From Pyrinomonadaceae bacterium (GTDB lineage: Bacteria; Acidobacteriota; Blastocatellia; Pyrinomonadales; Pyrinomonadaceae): 64,000 nt of DNA. The stretch lies in assembly GCA_028284415.1 (NCBI GenBank), contig JANQRU010000001.1, positions 744,001 to 808,000 on the forward strand, given 5' to 3'. How positions within the stretch are numbered: position 1 is the stretch's first letter; every line of letters starts with the position of its first letter. The position numbers and the translations under genes are program-made. Under the pieces are notes generated by a model, which was not told the DNA's origin, ran no database searches, and was given only the letters and a program-made list of their open reading frames with translations. Positions 34,890 to 45,200 of the stretch are shown in pieces.

Positions 34890-35982
34890 GACCAAATTTC
34901 AAATTTTCGTAAATCTGTAATGCTTTTATCTTGTCTGTTTCGCCGTCTCTTTCTGCGGCTTCTTTCAATCGCTTCAAAGGCTCGCTCGGCGGCTCATCCG
35001 TCATATCAAAAGTTGCGTAATGCATCGGCACTAAGTATTTTGCTTTTGAATCTTTGAATGCCTTCCAAGCGTCTTCGGGATTATTATGATTTGCTTTCAT
35101 AAACCAACGCGGTGCGTAAGAACCGATTCCGATGATGAAATAATCAATTTCGGGGAAAACTTCCGCCATTTCCGCATAATGATTTCCGTAGCCCGAATCG
35201 CCGCCATGATAAAAAGTCTTGCCAGCACCTTCGATTATGTAACCGCCCCAAAGTCTTCTATTTGTATCTGTCAAACCGCGTCTTGACCAATGCCTAACTG
35301 GAATAAATGTGATTTTTATATCTTCATCATCAATCGCAAACTGCTGATACCAACCAGCCGTTCTGACACGATTTTCATTTCCTGACCATTCATTCAAAAC
35401 ATCTTCCGTTCCAATACCCGCAAGAAATTTCGCATTCGGAAACTTCTCCACAATCGCCCGAATTGTCGGTTCATCCAAATGATCGCGATGGTCGTGAGTT
35501 GTCAAAACATAATCAACTCGTTTCAGCTTTTCGATTGGTGTTGGTAACTCAAAATAGCGGCTGATGAAATTTGGATTTCCAAATACCGGATCAAGCAAAA
35601 TGACTTTCCCTTTCAAACGAATCAAAACCGAAGCGTGTCCAAGCCAAAGAATTCCGTCTTCATCACTATTCAAAAAATCAGTCGGGTCAAAAATTTTCAA
35701 AGGTGATTTATCATTTGCTTTTTCATCCGCCTGTGGGTTTCCGCCGAGTTGCCAACGCATCAAATTCACAAACGAAGGCACAAATGGATATTCCAAATTT
35801 ACAAATCTTCCCTTTTGATCAACAGGAACGCCTTTAAAATTTTCTTTGACAGTTTCTAGCTTTTCATCATTTGTATAGCTTTTAACAATCGCTTCATCAA
35901 ACTCGCCATAAATTACAAAACCAACCAAAACGAGGATGATTACTAAAATTCCAATTCCGAATCTGAAAAGCCACTTTTTCAT
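34885..35982 (-). CDS. membrane-anchored metallo-beta-lactamase-fold hydrolase (NAPE-PLD/UlaG-like)
   Basis: 365 residues. An N-terminal anchor (FGIGILVIILVLVGFVIYG) and then a metallo-beta-lactamase core with WLGHASVLIRLKG, TTHDHRDHLDE (H163, H165, D167, H168), and later FYHGGDSGYGNH and MHYATFDMT. This pattern is that of the RomA/NAPE-PLD subfamily. Its start overlaps the upstream GH13 stop by 4 bp (ATGA), so the two are translationally coupled; why a phosphodiesterase-like enzyme sits with amylases is not clear. Confidence 0.88.
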   Translation of the reverse strand: MKKWLFRFGIGILVIILVLVGFVIYGEFDEAIVKSYTNDEKLETVKENFKGVPVDQKGRFVNLEYPFVPSFVNLMRWQLGGNPQADEKANDKSPLKIFDPTDFLNSDEDGILWLGHASVLIRLKGKVILLDPVFGNPNFISRYFELPTPIEKLKRVDYVLTTHDHRDHLDEPTIRAIVEKFPNAKFLAGIGTEDVLNEWSGNENRVRTAGWYQQFAIDDEDIKITFIPVRHWSRRGLTDTNRRLWGGYIIEGAGKTFYHGGDSGYGNHYAEMAEVFPEIDYFIIGIGSYAPRWFMKANHNNPEDAWKAFKDSKAKYLVPMHYATFDMTDEPPSEPLKRLKEAAERDGETDKIKALQIYENLKFGQ

Positions 35983-37925
35983 TCTTGGTTTTTTGGCATA
36001 ACTAAGAGCTTAGTTTTTTTCAACGCAACTACTGAATTCTGACGAAGTGACAACTGAACTCTACCATCAATAAAGTTCCAACACTTAACACCATTAATTG
36101 GCAAATTTTGAATTTCGCGCCCTTTTATCGGTTTTTTCACCAAACCGTTTGTGTAACAAAGCTGTTTTTCGTCACCCAATTTGTCTTTTTCAATAAATAT
36201 AGTTTTGTTTTTACCATTATTGTTAAAAATGAAAAGGAAATCATTTTCACCTTTTTTTCTACGAAAAGCATAAACATTTTCATCGTAATAAACGTCAATT
36301 GTTTGCCCCTCTTTTATAGCAGGATTTTCTTTTCTAGCCTGTATCCATTTCTGCGTCCACTCAAACATCTCCTGCTCATCGGCAGTTCTTCCAGCTTTGG
36401 TAAATTTATTGACTTTATCTTCTGCCCAACCGCCTAGGAAATCTTTACGGTTGTCGGGGTCGTGTCCGCCTGTCATTAAAATTTCTTCGCCGTAATAGAG
36501 TTGTGGGATTCCGCGTGTTGCAAGCAGGAAAGCGGTGTGTAGTTTCGCACCTTCTTTGGTTGCTCCCTTTAAAGACATAAATCGATCTAGATCATGATTG
36601 CCTTGAACAGTTGAAACATTATTGATGTCTGGATAAAGTCCGTCATACATCAATACATCGCGTAAAGCTTTTGCAGGCTTTTTACCCGAAAAAACATCGT
36701 ATGAAGTCTGCCATAAATTGAAATCAAAAACGGCGGGAAGTTTAGTATCAATGCCGTCCCAACCTTTTTTTCCACCTTGAAAAAATGCTGTGTGGGCAGA
36801 ATCTCTCTTTAAGATTTCGCCAACCAGCCAAAGTTTCGGGTATTGTTTGTTGAGTGCAACCGACCAATCGCGGATAAATTCGCGTGGCATATATTGAATT
36901 GTATCTTGACGAATTCCATCAATTCCGGTCATCCCAACCCACCAAAGAGCATTTTGAATTTGGTATTTAACAACTTCTGGCTCATTGTGATTATTGTCAG
37001 GTAAAACATCCACAAACCAGCCGTTCAAAAGGTTATCTCGTTCTGACTCAGAACCGTTTGGCGATAATAATTCCGAATTATTGAATCTGTTGATCTTTTT
37101 TGGTGTTATCCAATTCTTCAAAGGTCGATTTTTCAGCCATGCATGGTTAATACTGACATGGTTTGCAACCTGATCTTGTATCACCTTCATCCCGTTTTGA
37201 TGGGCAACACGAACGAGTTCTTGCAAATCCTCCATCGTTCCGAAATGGTCTTCAACTGCATAATAATCGGTTGGATGATAGCCGTGATAATTAGAGTAAG
37301 GACACCAATTGTTAGGACAAGTAACCGGAAAATCCTGATTTTGATACCAAGGCGTAAGCCAAATCGCTGTTATTCCGAGCTCTTTCAAGTATGGAATCTT
37401 AGAAATAACACCTTTAATGTCTCCACCATGCCAGGCTCGCGGATTGTCTCTTCCGTAAGATATTGCAGGAGCATTTTTTTGAACATCATTTGATTTATCA
37501 CCATTCGCAAAACGGTCAGTCATTATCAAATAAATAATGTCATCATTTGTGATGCCTTGAAAGTTTGTGTTCTTATCAAGCTCGGGTGAAATTTCAAATG
37601 GAATCATTGATTTTCCATTGCTATTTGAAACTTCAAACTGATATTTTCCTACTTTTGCACCTTTTGAAATTTCGACATCAAAGAAAATGTATGTGCCATT
37701 TTCATTAACCCTTATATTTGAAACCTTTAGATTTTTATCTTGAGATTTAACCTTTGCGTTCTTGAAATTCCCACCGCGAACTAACAAACGAACAGGATTG
37801 ATAGTATGATTACCCCACCAATTTGGAGGCTCGACTTTTTCCACGCTTGGAGCTTGAGCAAATACGATCGAACTGATGAACAAAAAGATCAAAGTTCCTA
37901 AAAATATATGCTTTAATGGTTTCAT
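35979..37925 (-). CDS. GH13 secreted alpha-glucan hydrolase with N-terminal Ig-like domain
   Basis: 648 residues with a type I signal peptide (SSIVFAQ). N-terminal domain 30-115 (PPNWWGNHTINPVRLLVRGGN) is the same as in the enzyme at 31315. Catalytic sites: DQVANH (251-256), IDGIRQDTIQY with D341, LVGEIL with E370, QGNHDLDRF with D445. Compared with the paralogue, the nucleophile strand reads R-Q-D rather than R-M-D. Likely neopullulanase or cyclomaltodextrinase activity. It follows the TPR gene by 4 bp. Confidence 0.93.
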   Translation of the reverse strand: MKPLKHIFLGTLIFLFISSIVFAQAPSVEKVEPPNWWGNHTINPVRLLVRGGNFKNAKVKSQDKNLKVSNIRVNENGTYIFFDVEISKGAKVGKYQFEVSNSNGKSMIPFEISPELDKNTNFQGITNDDIIYLIMTDRFANGDKSNDVQKNAPAISYGRDNPRAWHGGDIKGVISKIPYLKELGITAIWLTPWYQNQDFPVTCPNNWCPYSNYHGYHPTDYYAVEDHFGTMEDLQELVRVAHQNGMKVIQDQVANHVSINHAWLKNRPLKNWITPKKINRFNNSELLSPNGSESERDNLLNGWFVDVLPDNNHNEPEVVKYQIQNALWWVGMTGIDGIRQDTIQYMPREFIRDWSVALNKQYPKLWLVGEILKRDSAHTAFFQGGKKGWDGIDTKLPAVFDFNLWQTSYDVFSGKKPAKALRDVLMYDGLYPDINNVSTVQGNHDLDRFMSLKGATKEGAKLHTAFLLATRGIPQLYYGEEILMTGGHDPDNRKDFLGGWAEDKVNKFTKAGRTADEQEMFEWTQKWIQARKENPAIKEGQTIDVYYDENVYAFRRKKGENDFLFIFNNNGKNKTIFIEKDKLGDEKQLCYTNGLVKKPIKGREIQNLPINGVKCWNFIDGRVQLSLRQNSVVALKKTKLLVMPKNQE

Positions 37926-37929
37926 AAAT

Positions 37930-39576
37930 TTACTTATTATTTTGCTTGATTGAATCAGGTATTTCTTTTGTTTCTGCGTCTGAAGTCGCCGATCCAGATG
38001 TAGGTTTCGTTAAAGCCTCTAAACGCTTAAACTCTGCGAATGCAACTTTTGCCTTATCTCTTTGTTTAGTTCGAGAATAAGCTAAAAATAGTTGATACTG
38101 AATACTTGGATCGGTGTTGTTGATGCTTATACCTTTTTCCAAAATAGGAATCGCCTCGGCAAATCTCTTTGTACGTACTAAAAGCCTGCCTAGGTCATAA
38201 TGTGCAGAGAGATTTTTTTGGTCTATTTTTATGGTTTTCCTGAGTATTTCCTCTGCTTTTTTATCTTCACCGCGTTGAAAAGCTAAAAATCCTAAATTTG
38301 CCAAAACGTCTGCATCATCAGGACTTTTCTTTAATACTTTTTCAAAAGCATTTATTGCTTTGTCATAATCACCTTCAGCTCTCGCCAAATAGCCCTGCAA
38401 ATAAATTACATTTTTATTGTTTGGATATTTTCTTTCTTCACGATCAAAAACCTTCCGGGCTTCAACATACTGTCTGATACGAACATAACTTACGCCTAAA
38501 CGTATCTGATATAACAAATTATCAGGTTTTAGTTCCGCCGCTTTTTTATAAAACTGTATAGAATTTGTGTATGCCTTATTCTTGGTTAATTCTTCGCCTA
38601 ACAAAAAGCTTGCCTCGTGATAATCGGGTTTTAATTCTAAAGCTTTGAGCCATAATCCAATGGCGTTTTCAGTTTCGTTCTTTTCGGATGCGATAAGTCC
38701 TAAGCGATAAAATATCTCAGCAGAATTTGGTTTTACCTTTAGTGTTTCTTGAAATGTGCCTCGTGCTTTATTAAGCTCACCTAAGTTGTATTGAGCTATT
38801 CCCAAATTATATAAAACTTCGTATCTGTTTGGGATTTGAGCATTTACTTTCTCAAAGAAATACTTAGCTTTTTTAAATTCATTGCCTTCAGCAAGCACCA
38901 ACCCAAGGGTAAAAAACAAACGGGCATCATTTGGTCTTTTCTGCTCCAGTAATTCGCTTAACTTTACAGCTTCTGCTTTTTCTCCTTGAGAAGCGTAAGC
39001 CACTGTTAATGAAACCAACAATCCCAAATCATCTGTTTTTGGAGTTTTATTAGTTTTAGTAATTCCAGTAAGTTTTTCTAACAATGGTAAGGCTTGTTTA
39101 TAGTCTTTTTTTGCCGAATAGAGAGAAGCCAAATTGTATGTGGCTTGCTTATGACTAGGACTTAACTTGATAACTTTTTCTAAAGTTTTAATTGCCTCTT
39201 CGCCACGTCTATTTTTTGCATAAAGAACGCCCAAATTTGCCAAAGCAGAAATGTCATTCGGTCTGACCTTTAAAACTTCTTTATATTCTTTTTCGGCTTC
39301 TAAGGGTTTATTTTGCTGGTCTAAAGAAACTCCAAGTAAAACCTTTGCACGATAGTCTTTGGGAAATTTAGCAAGATGAGTGCGGAGCATTGCTTCAGCT
39401 TCCGTGAACTTTCCTGTATTAAGAAGTGTAGATGCTTTCTGTAAAATCTGCCTTGATTGTGCAGGCACATCTGTCTGAAAAAGAAGCAAGAATGAAAAAA
39501 AGACACAGACCAAAATCAGACAGTAAAAAAACTGCTGAAATAGATTAGTCTGTGTCTTTTTTAATTTCATTCTCAA
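37930..39576 (-). CDS. TPR-repeat protein, secreted or membrane anchored
   Basis: 548 residues. A hydrophobic N-terminal segment (FYCLILVCVFFSFLLLFQTDVPAQ) acts as signal peptide or anchor. From about residue 45 to 520 it consists of consecutive 34-residue TPR units (A-x-x-x-L-G-x3 ... A-x2-x-Y patterns, for example DYKQALPLLEKL and PDDADVLANLGFLAFQRGE). In acidobacterial genomes such proteins often accompany TonB-dependent receptors. It lies in a five-gene run between the receptor and the amylases, and may bind partners or glycans; no function can be assigned. Confidence 0.88.
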   Translation of the reverse strand: MRMKLKKTQTNLFQQFFYCLILVCVFFSFLLLFQTDVPAQSRQILQKASTLLNTGKFTEAEAMLRTHLAKFPKDYRAKVLLGVSLDQQNKPLEAEKEYKEVLKVRPNDISALANLGVLYAKNRRGEEAIKTLEKVIKLSPSHKQATYNLASLYSAKKDYKQALPLLEKLTGITKTNKTPKTDDLGLLVSLTVAYASQGEKAEAVKLSELLEQKRPNDARLFFTLGLVLAEGNEFKKAKYFFEKVNAQIPNRYEVLYNLGIAQYNLGELNKARGTFQETLKVKPNSAEIFYRLGLIASEKNETENAIGLWLKALELKPDYHEASFLLGEELTKNKAYTNSIQFYKKAAELKPDNLLYQIRLGVSYVRIRQYVEARKVFDREERKYPNNKNVIYLQGYLARAEGDYDKAINAFEKVLKKSPDDADVLANLGFLAFQRGEDKKAEEILRKTIKIDQKNLSAHYDLGRLLVRTKRFAEAIPILEKGISINNTDPSIQYQLFLAYSRTKQRDKAKVAFAEFKRLEALTKPTSGSATSDAETKEIPDSIKQNNK

Positions 39577-39591
39577 AAAACCAAGATTGGA

Positions 39592-40224
39592 TTAATTGCT
39601 CATTGCTTTTCTAAATTTTTTTATGTCTCCAGGCTTTACAGTTACGGCTTTTTGAAAGATCGTTTGCCACCAAAGCTGTCCATCCTTGTTCGCGTTTCCT
39701 GACAAAAAACTAAGGCGAACTTGATACTCACCATCGGTTTCCACATCTCTCCACCAGAGCTTTTCTCTTTTAGTATTATCGACAAATCCGATTGTATAGC
39801 GGTCATCAAACCGTTCACCTGATGAAGCGACTCCAATATCAGAAGACGAAGGTAAACGGAGTGTTTGAATATTTGGTTTCTCTGTATATGAAAGAACAAC
39901 TTCTTTAACAAATTTGCCCTTATCAAATACGATTTGTAATTCTCCCTTTGGCAAACCTCTGTATAAAACCCTTATATCTTCATTGTTTTTACCTTCCTTT
40001 CTTAAAGCATCAGGTTTTTCCTGTCCCGGTTTTCTTTTTGCATTTATGAAAACGGTTTTAAGAGCAGTCGGCACATCCATTCCAACCTTAACTCCATAAA
40101 TGTTCATATCATGCTCTTTACCGCCAATGCTTGTTTTCTCATCGGCTTTTTCACCTTGAGAAAACGTTAAAATACTCAAACTTAAAATAATTGTTATTAC
40201 TGTTATTATTTTATTTAATCTCAA
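39592..40224 (-). CDS. secreted protein, member of a tandem paralogous pair (shorter copy)
   Basis: 210 residues with a signal peptide (IILSLSILTFSQ). Shares with the upstream gene SIGGKEHDMNIYGVKVGMDVPTAL, A.R.PGQEKPDALRKEGK, D-I-R-V-L-Y-x2-L-P-x-G-E-L-Q-I and RYDDRYTIGFVDN-type blocks. Family not recognised; the N-terminal region could be a repeated beta-hairpin domain with PDALRKEGK as a conserved loop. It lies 15 bp after the TPR gene start region and 43 bp before the longer copy. Confidence 0.8.
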   Translation of the reverse strand: MRLNKIITVITIILSLSILTFSQGEKADEKTSIGGKEHDMNIYGVKVGMDVPTALKTVFINAKRKPGQEKPDALRKEGKNNEDIRVLYRGLPKGELQIVFDKGKFVKEVVLSYTEKPNIQTLRLPSSSDIGVASSGERFDDRYTIGFVDNTKREKLWWRDVETDGEYQVRLSFLSGNANKDGQLWWQTIFQKAVTVKPGDIKKFRKAMSN

Positions 40225-40267
40225 CGCTTTTTACCTCATCTATAATTAAAATCTTGCAAATGAAAAC

Positions 40268-41077
40268 TTACTTAAACATTGCTTTTATGAATTTTTTCTC
40301 ATCTTTGGGGGAAACAGAAATAGTCTTTTGAACAATGCTGGGGACAAATCTTGCTCCAGCTTGAGTCAGTTTTTTACCGACAAAAGCAACTCTTATTTGA
40401 TAATCAAGTTCAGTTTTTTCATCTCTCCACCAAACTCTTTGTAGTCTTTGATTATCAACAAACCCGATCGTATATCGGTCATCGTAACGTGTACCGTCTA
40501 ACAAATCACCACGATTTCTATCAATGTTGCCAATTTTTCTTGCACTAAACCGATCAATGTCTCCTCGTTTGCTCGAACCAAATTCTTCAATTGAGGTATT
40601 CTCATCAATAATTCCTGGAGTCCCTCCGCTTTTATCATTTGCAGACGTTGAAAAAATAGTTCCTGCATTACTTCCAATTGAGGCTGAGAATGGAAGTCTC
40701 AGATCGTCCGTGATTGGCTGTTTTTTGTAAATAAGCAATATCTCTTTAACAAATTTCCCCTGAGCGAAAAGAATTTGTAACTCACCCATTGGCAAATCTT
40801 TATATAAAACCCTTATATCCTTTTTACTTTTGCCTTCTTTTCTTAAGGCATCGGGCTTTTCCTGCCCGGGATTTCTTTCGGCATTTATAAAAACAGCTTT
40901 TAGTGCAGTTGGCACGTCCATTCCAATCTCGACACCGTAGATATTAGTTTCATGTTCGGCACCGCCAATACTTTTTTTCTTTTCAGTATTCTCTTGAGCC
41001 AGAGCCACCGACACGCAAAACAAAACAAGCGTCAGACTTAAAAATTTGTACAAAAAATGATTTAAAACTCTCGTCAT
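40268..41077 (-). CDS. secreted protein, member of a tandem paralogous pair (longer copy)
   Basis: 269 residues with a signal peptide (VLFCVSVALAQ). Homologous to the 210-residue neighbour along nearly the whole length, but with an inserted stretch of about 55 residues (about 148-200, rich in G, S, N and D) between the beta-rich N-half and the conserved WWRDE.TE..YQIRV.F end. No family recognised. Follows the 336-residue TPR gene after 6 bp. Confidence 0.8.
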   Translation of the reverse strand: MTRVLNHFLYKFLSLTLVLFCVSVALAQENTEKKKSIGGAEHETNIYGVEIGMDVPTALKAVFINAERNPGQEKPDALRKEGKSKKDIRVLYKDLPMGELQILFAQGKFVKEILLIYKKQPITDDLRLPFSASIGSNAGTIFSTSANDKSGGTPGIIDENTSIEEFGSSKRGDIDRFSARKIGNIDRNRGDLLDGTRYDDRYTIGFVDNQRLQRVWWRDEKTELDYQIRVAFVGKKLTQAGARFVPSIVQKTISVSPKDEKKFIKAMFK

Positions 41078-41083
41078 ATTTAT

Positions 41084-42094
41084 CTAATTTTTTGAAACAC
41101 CTCTTCTTTGCTGATGTATTTTCTTTACAATTTCCATTTCCTGTTTGGCTTCTTCCTTCAATCCTAATCTTCTGTAAGCCAAAGCTAGCTGATAATGTGG
41201 CTCGGGATTCTTCGGAGCTAACTCGGTAGCTTTCTTCAAATGATTAACTGCCTCTTTATTCTTTTTCTGCTTAAGAAGTGCTTTACCAAGTGTGATTTGA
41301 GCTTCGTAAACGTTTTCATTTACCGCAATAACTTTTTGTAAAGCCTCTATTCCTTCTTGCGAGTTTTCTCCCTCAAGCTTTATTAATAAAACTCCAAGCC
41401 CTAAATTACCTTCAGGTGTATTCGGATTTATTTTGATCATTTCACGGTATTCATTTAAAGCCTCTTTTGACTTATCTAATTTCTCAAGAGAGGTCGCTAG
41501 AAAGAATCTTGCACGAATATTTTTAGGCTGTGCTTTTACTGCATTTTTAAATGAATTAACAGCTCCGACAATATTTCCGTTCCCATAATAAGCTCTACCC
41601 AAAGTTAAATTTGCATCAAAATGATTTGGCGATATTTTAATTGCCCTTTCTAACTTGCTGACAGCTTCAAGATTCTGACGATTATTTGCTGAGATCACAG
41701 CAGATAAAACCAAACAATCTGCTAAAAGTTTATTTTGTTTGTTGTTTGATAAAATTGTAATTGCTTTATTTAGATTAATATCAGCCAAATCAGATTTTCT
41801 TAAATTAAATAATGCAACCCCGTTACCGTATAAACTCAATGCATCTGTGGGATAAGTCGTGATAATTTTTTCAAATATCTGGTTGGCTTCTTGCCAGTTG
41901 CCCACTCTTAATGCAGCAAAGGCTTTTTGCCTCATTGCATTTAAATCTTGTGAATTATCTTCTGAATAGTAAAACCCACCAAAGTTAAAGGCTCTTTTCT
42001 CTTCAGCAAAGACGCTCTTCGCATTAAAAACAATTGAGCACAGTACGACCATCAACAAACACAATAATGTCTTTAAATTGCTTAACTTCATCAC
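41084..42094 (-). CDS. secreted TPR-repeat protein
   Basis: 336 residues with a signal peptide (MVVLCSIVFNAKSVFA). About eight TPR units from residue 55 to 330 (ALSLYGNGVALFNLRKSDLA, FDANLTLGRAYYGNGNI, PEPHYQLALAYRRLG). First gene downstream of the receptor gene, from which it is separated by a terminator-like hairpin. Probably a periplasmic scaffold; family function unknown. Confidence 0.87.
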   Translation of the reverse strand: MMKLSNLKTLLCLLMVVLCSIVFNAKSVFAEEKRAFNFGGFYYSEDNSQDLNAMRQKAFAALRVGNWQEANQIFEKIITTYPTDALSLYGNGVALFNLRKSDLADINLNKAITILSNNKQNKLLADCLVLSAVISANNRQNLEAVSKLERAIKISPNHFDANLTLGRAYYGNGNIVGAVNSFKNAVKAQPKNIRARFFLATSLEKLDKSKEALNEYREMIKINPNTPEGNLGLGVLLIKLEGENSQEGIEALQKVIAVNENVYEAQITLGKALLKQKKNKEAVNHLKKATELAPKNPEPHYQLALAYRRLGLKEEAKQEMEIVKKIHQQRRGVSKN

Positions 42095-42196
42095 TAAAAA
42101 TTAATCTTATATAGAGAAGATTTTACAAATTTTTAGATTTAAAAAACCAAATTTTCGTTGCTTAAAAAACAACATTAAACCAAACTAATTAAACAA

Positions 42197-42232
42197 TTAA
42201 GTGGCGTGCAATAAAAATTACGCGCCACTTAA
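42197..42232 (-). terminator. terminator-like hairpin after the TonB-dependent receptor gene
   Basis: TTAAGTGGCG (42197-42206) pairs with CGCCACTTAA (42223-42232), and two further pairs, one G:U, extend the stem. The minus-strand tail is TTGTTTAATT, so termination is probably partial. It lies between the receptor stop (42261) and the TPR gene. Confidence 0.55.
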
Positions 42233-42260
42233 TATCTTCTAATTTAGAGTTGGACGAAGA

Positions 42261-45200
42261 TTAGAAGATAATCCTCAATCCAAACTCCATTTGTCTCCTT
42301 CTCTGCTCTGAAAAATCTAATCCAAAGTTTCCATCTTCGATGTTTCCGTTTGGAACAGATCTGTTTACGTGATTAAGTACGTTGAAAGCAGAAATTCTGA
42401 CTTGTACATTAAATGCTTCACTAATTGCCCTAATCGGGAAATTCTTGAATAGTGATGCATCCCAAAATTCTTGAGTATCACCTCTGAATGAGTTTCTACC
42501 AAGATTACCAATCATTGGGCAACTACCATTTGCAACACCAGCAGTAAAACAACCCATGTCACCTGCAAATACTTGAACTGATGGCGGAGCAAATGCAGCT
42601 ACATTTAATTGGATACCTCTAGCTCTCTGAGCATCGGTTGGTGTTGGATCACCAATAATATCAGGTCTTCCACCTCTCCAATTTGGATTAAACACAGGAC
42701 CACTTTGAAGTGTGATTATGTTATTAAGCTGCCAACCACCGATTATTACATCAAGTGCTGTTGGTATGTCTCTTAGGAACTTTCTGCCTTTACCAAATGG
42801 TAAGTCATAAACATTAGCAAAAGTAAACCTATGAGTTACATCCAAATCAGATGGTCCTCTGTCTAAATCAAAGTTTAGTGGGTTATCAGGTCCGCAAGTT
42901 GATGGACCAGTACCACCTTGACAGAATCCACCTGGTGTATCATCGATTGCTTTGGAATATGTATAAGTTGCAAGTACTGACAAACCGTCCGAGAATCTCT
43001 TCTCAAGTTTAGTCTGTAATGCGTTATAGCTTGCACTTCCTAAATACTCACTGGCAATCACGGTACCAATGTTCGGCACCTCTCTTGATCCAGGACCGCC
43101 TTGGTTGTTTTGTGTACCAATATTTCTAACAATTAGAAGGTTTCTGGTTTGTGAACCAACATAACCAATCTCAGCCAACCAATTTCTAGCAAATTCATAT
43201 TGCAAGGTTAAATTGTACTGATGCACATATGCGTCTTTACGATTCGGATCATTGTAGATAATTGAGCCGCCGGTAGGAGCAGGAAATACTGTACCGGGAG
43301 CAGTTGCCTGACCTGTTCCTGGTGCAAATGGAATACCTTGTTCAAAAGGATTCCTTCCAAATGGATAATTTCCAGGACAATCACCAGGATTGTTAATGGG
43401 TGCACATTGGAAGTTTGCAGCACCTGTTCCAGGGTTTGCTGTTAATGGCTGAACACCACTAACATCTGTTGTGTAAACTAAACCATATCCGCCTCTTATT
43501 ACTAGTGACTTATCTTCCAACAACCCACTATAAGCAAATCCTAAACGCGGACCAAAGTTGTTTAAATCATTACTTGCTAAATCACGTCCGCCTGGTGCAT
43601 TTTCACCCGCAACAATTAAATTACCTGATGCAGGATCAAAATTAACTTGACGATCGAATCTTTCAGTCGGTGCTGTAAAGATATCATAACGCAATCCAAG
43701 ATTAAGTGTTAAATCTGGGCTAACTTTCCAGTCATTCTGAACGAAGAAAGCCAGTTCTGAACTTTGAACAGTGAATGGTCCGCCTGGGTCACCTCTACCG
43801 ACAAACCCCGGCTGATACCCTAAAAGTACGTTAGCAACGGCATTACCTGTATCATTTGGTCCGATTCCATTGTAGTTTCCAGCAACAAACCCACCAGCTG
43901 AAGTTCCGTATTGATACTGACCTTTAGTTCCACCATTACGTCCGCCATCAAAGTTTGTATTACGACGATTACGCATATCTGTACCAACTTTGAAGATTGA
44001 ATTACCTCTAACAATTGTCACAGTGTTTGCGATATTGTAATTATTAGAAAGGAAGAAGAAAGGTCCACCATCACCGACAAATTCTTGACTGAAGCTTGGA
44101 TCAACAATACCAATCAAAGAGATACCATCACATGTACCACAGGCATTTATGTTTGAACTACCCAATGCAGAATCAACTCCAGGGTTGAATCCTAAAGAGC
44201 CATTGATACCTGGATTGTTAATACCGATTTGAACTTTAGTCCATCCTGCACGAAAGTCATTGATAATTGTTGGTGTGAATACGTGTGTGTTACCTAATGT
44301 CAGCCCCCGTGAATTACCAAATTCGTCACCAGCACCAAAACCTGACGGCAGATCATTACCATTTGGTGATGTTCCGAGTGGGAAGTTGTTGTCTCTGATA
44401 CGTGAATTTTTTGACCAGCTCCAACGTCCGAATATTGAGTTATTGTCAGTTATTTTGTGGTCAATTTTAATATCGTAACTATCTACATTAGAACGCTCAG
44501 CACGATTTCTGCGGTAGTTATTCTGAAAACCTCCTTCCGTTGGAAGTGGATAGGCATTAATTAAATTATTACCGTACGTAGAAAAAGATCCACAAGCTGG
44601 ACAATTAGCCAAATCATTACCAGGAATTGGATTGCCGTTTGGGTCGAAAATTGTACCGACAGGAGCCATTACAGTTCCACCGCCAGCTAGGTTAAAAGTC
44701 TGCATGTTGCCTGGCTGTAATAATTCGCTGAAATCTCCAGCTCTCATACGTGCCGTAGGAACAGTTACAAATGGAAACTCACCACCGCCAAATGCTGGTG
44801 TTCCATTTCTTTGACCTGCAATTGAAACAAAGAAAAATGAGCGGTTTCTACCGTCATACCAGAAAGGGTCTTTACCATTGATTCCCGGACGTGGGAAGAA
44901 AATTGGACCGCCAACCGTACCTCCATAGTTATGAGTTACATAGTTTGGATTGTTACCGCTATTAGCTCCATTTTCATCAAATTGAGCAGCCCCTGCACTT
45001 AAGAATCGTCCTTGATAATTTTCAAAGATGGTTCCATGAATCTCGTTACCACCGGACTTAAATGTGGTTGAAATAATCGCACCAGCTGCACGACCTGACT
45101 CAGCAGAAGGTACACTTGTTTCTACTTTAAATTCTGCAATAGCGTCCGGATTTGGGAATACAGCAATTTGACCAAATTGTGACTCATTATTATCAACACC

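Noticed and set aside
42197-42232. The stem after the receptor gene as another ROK operator
   Set aside because: Its sequence (TTAAGTGGCG) has no likeness to AACTTTRTT-N9-AACAAAGTT and it lies at a gene end.
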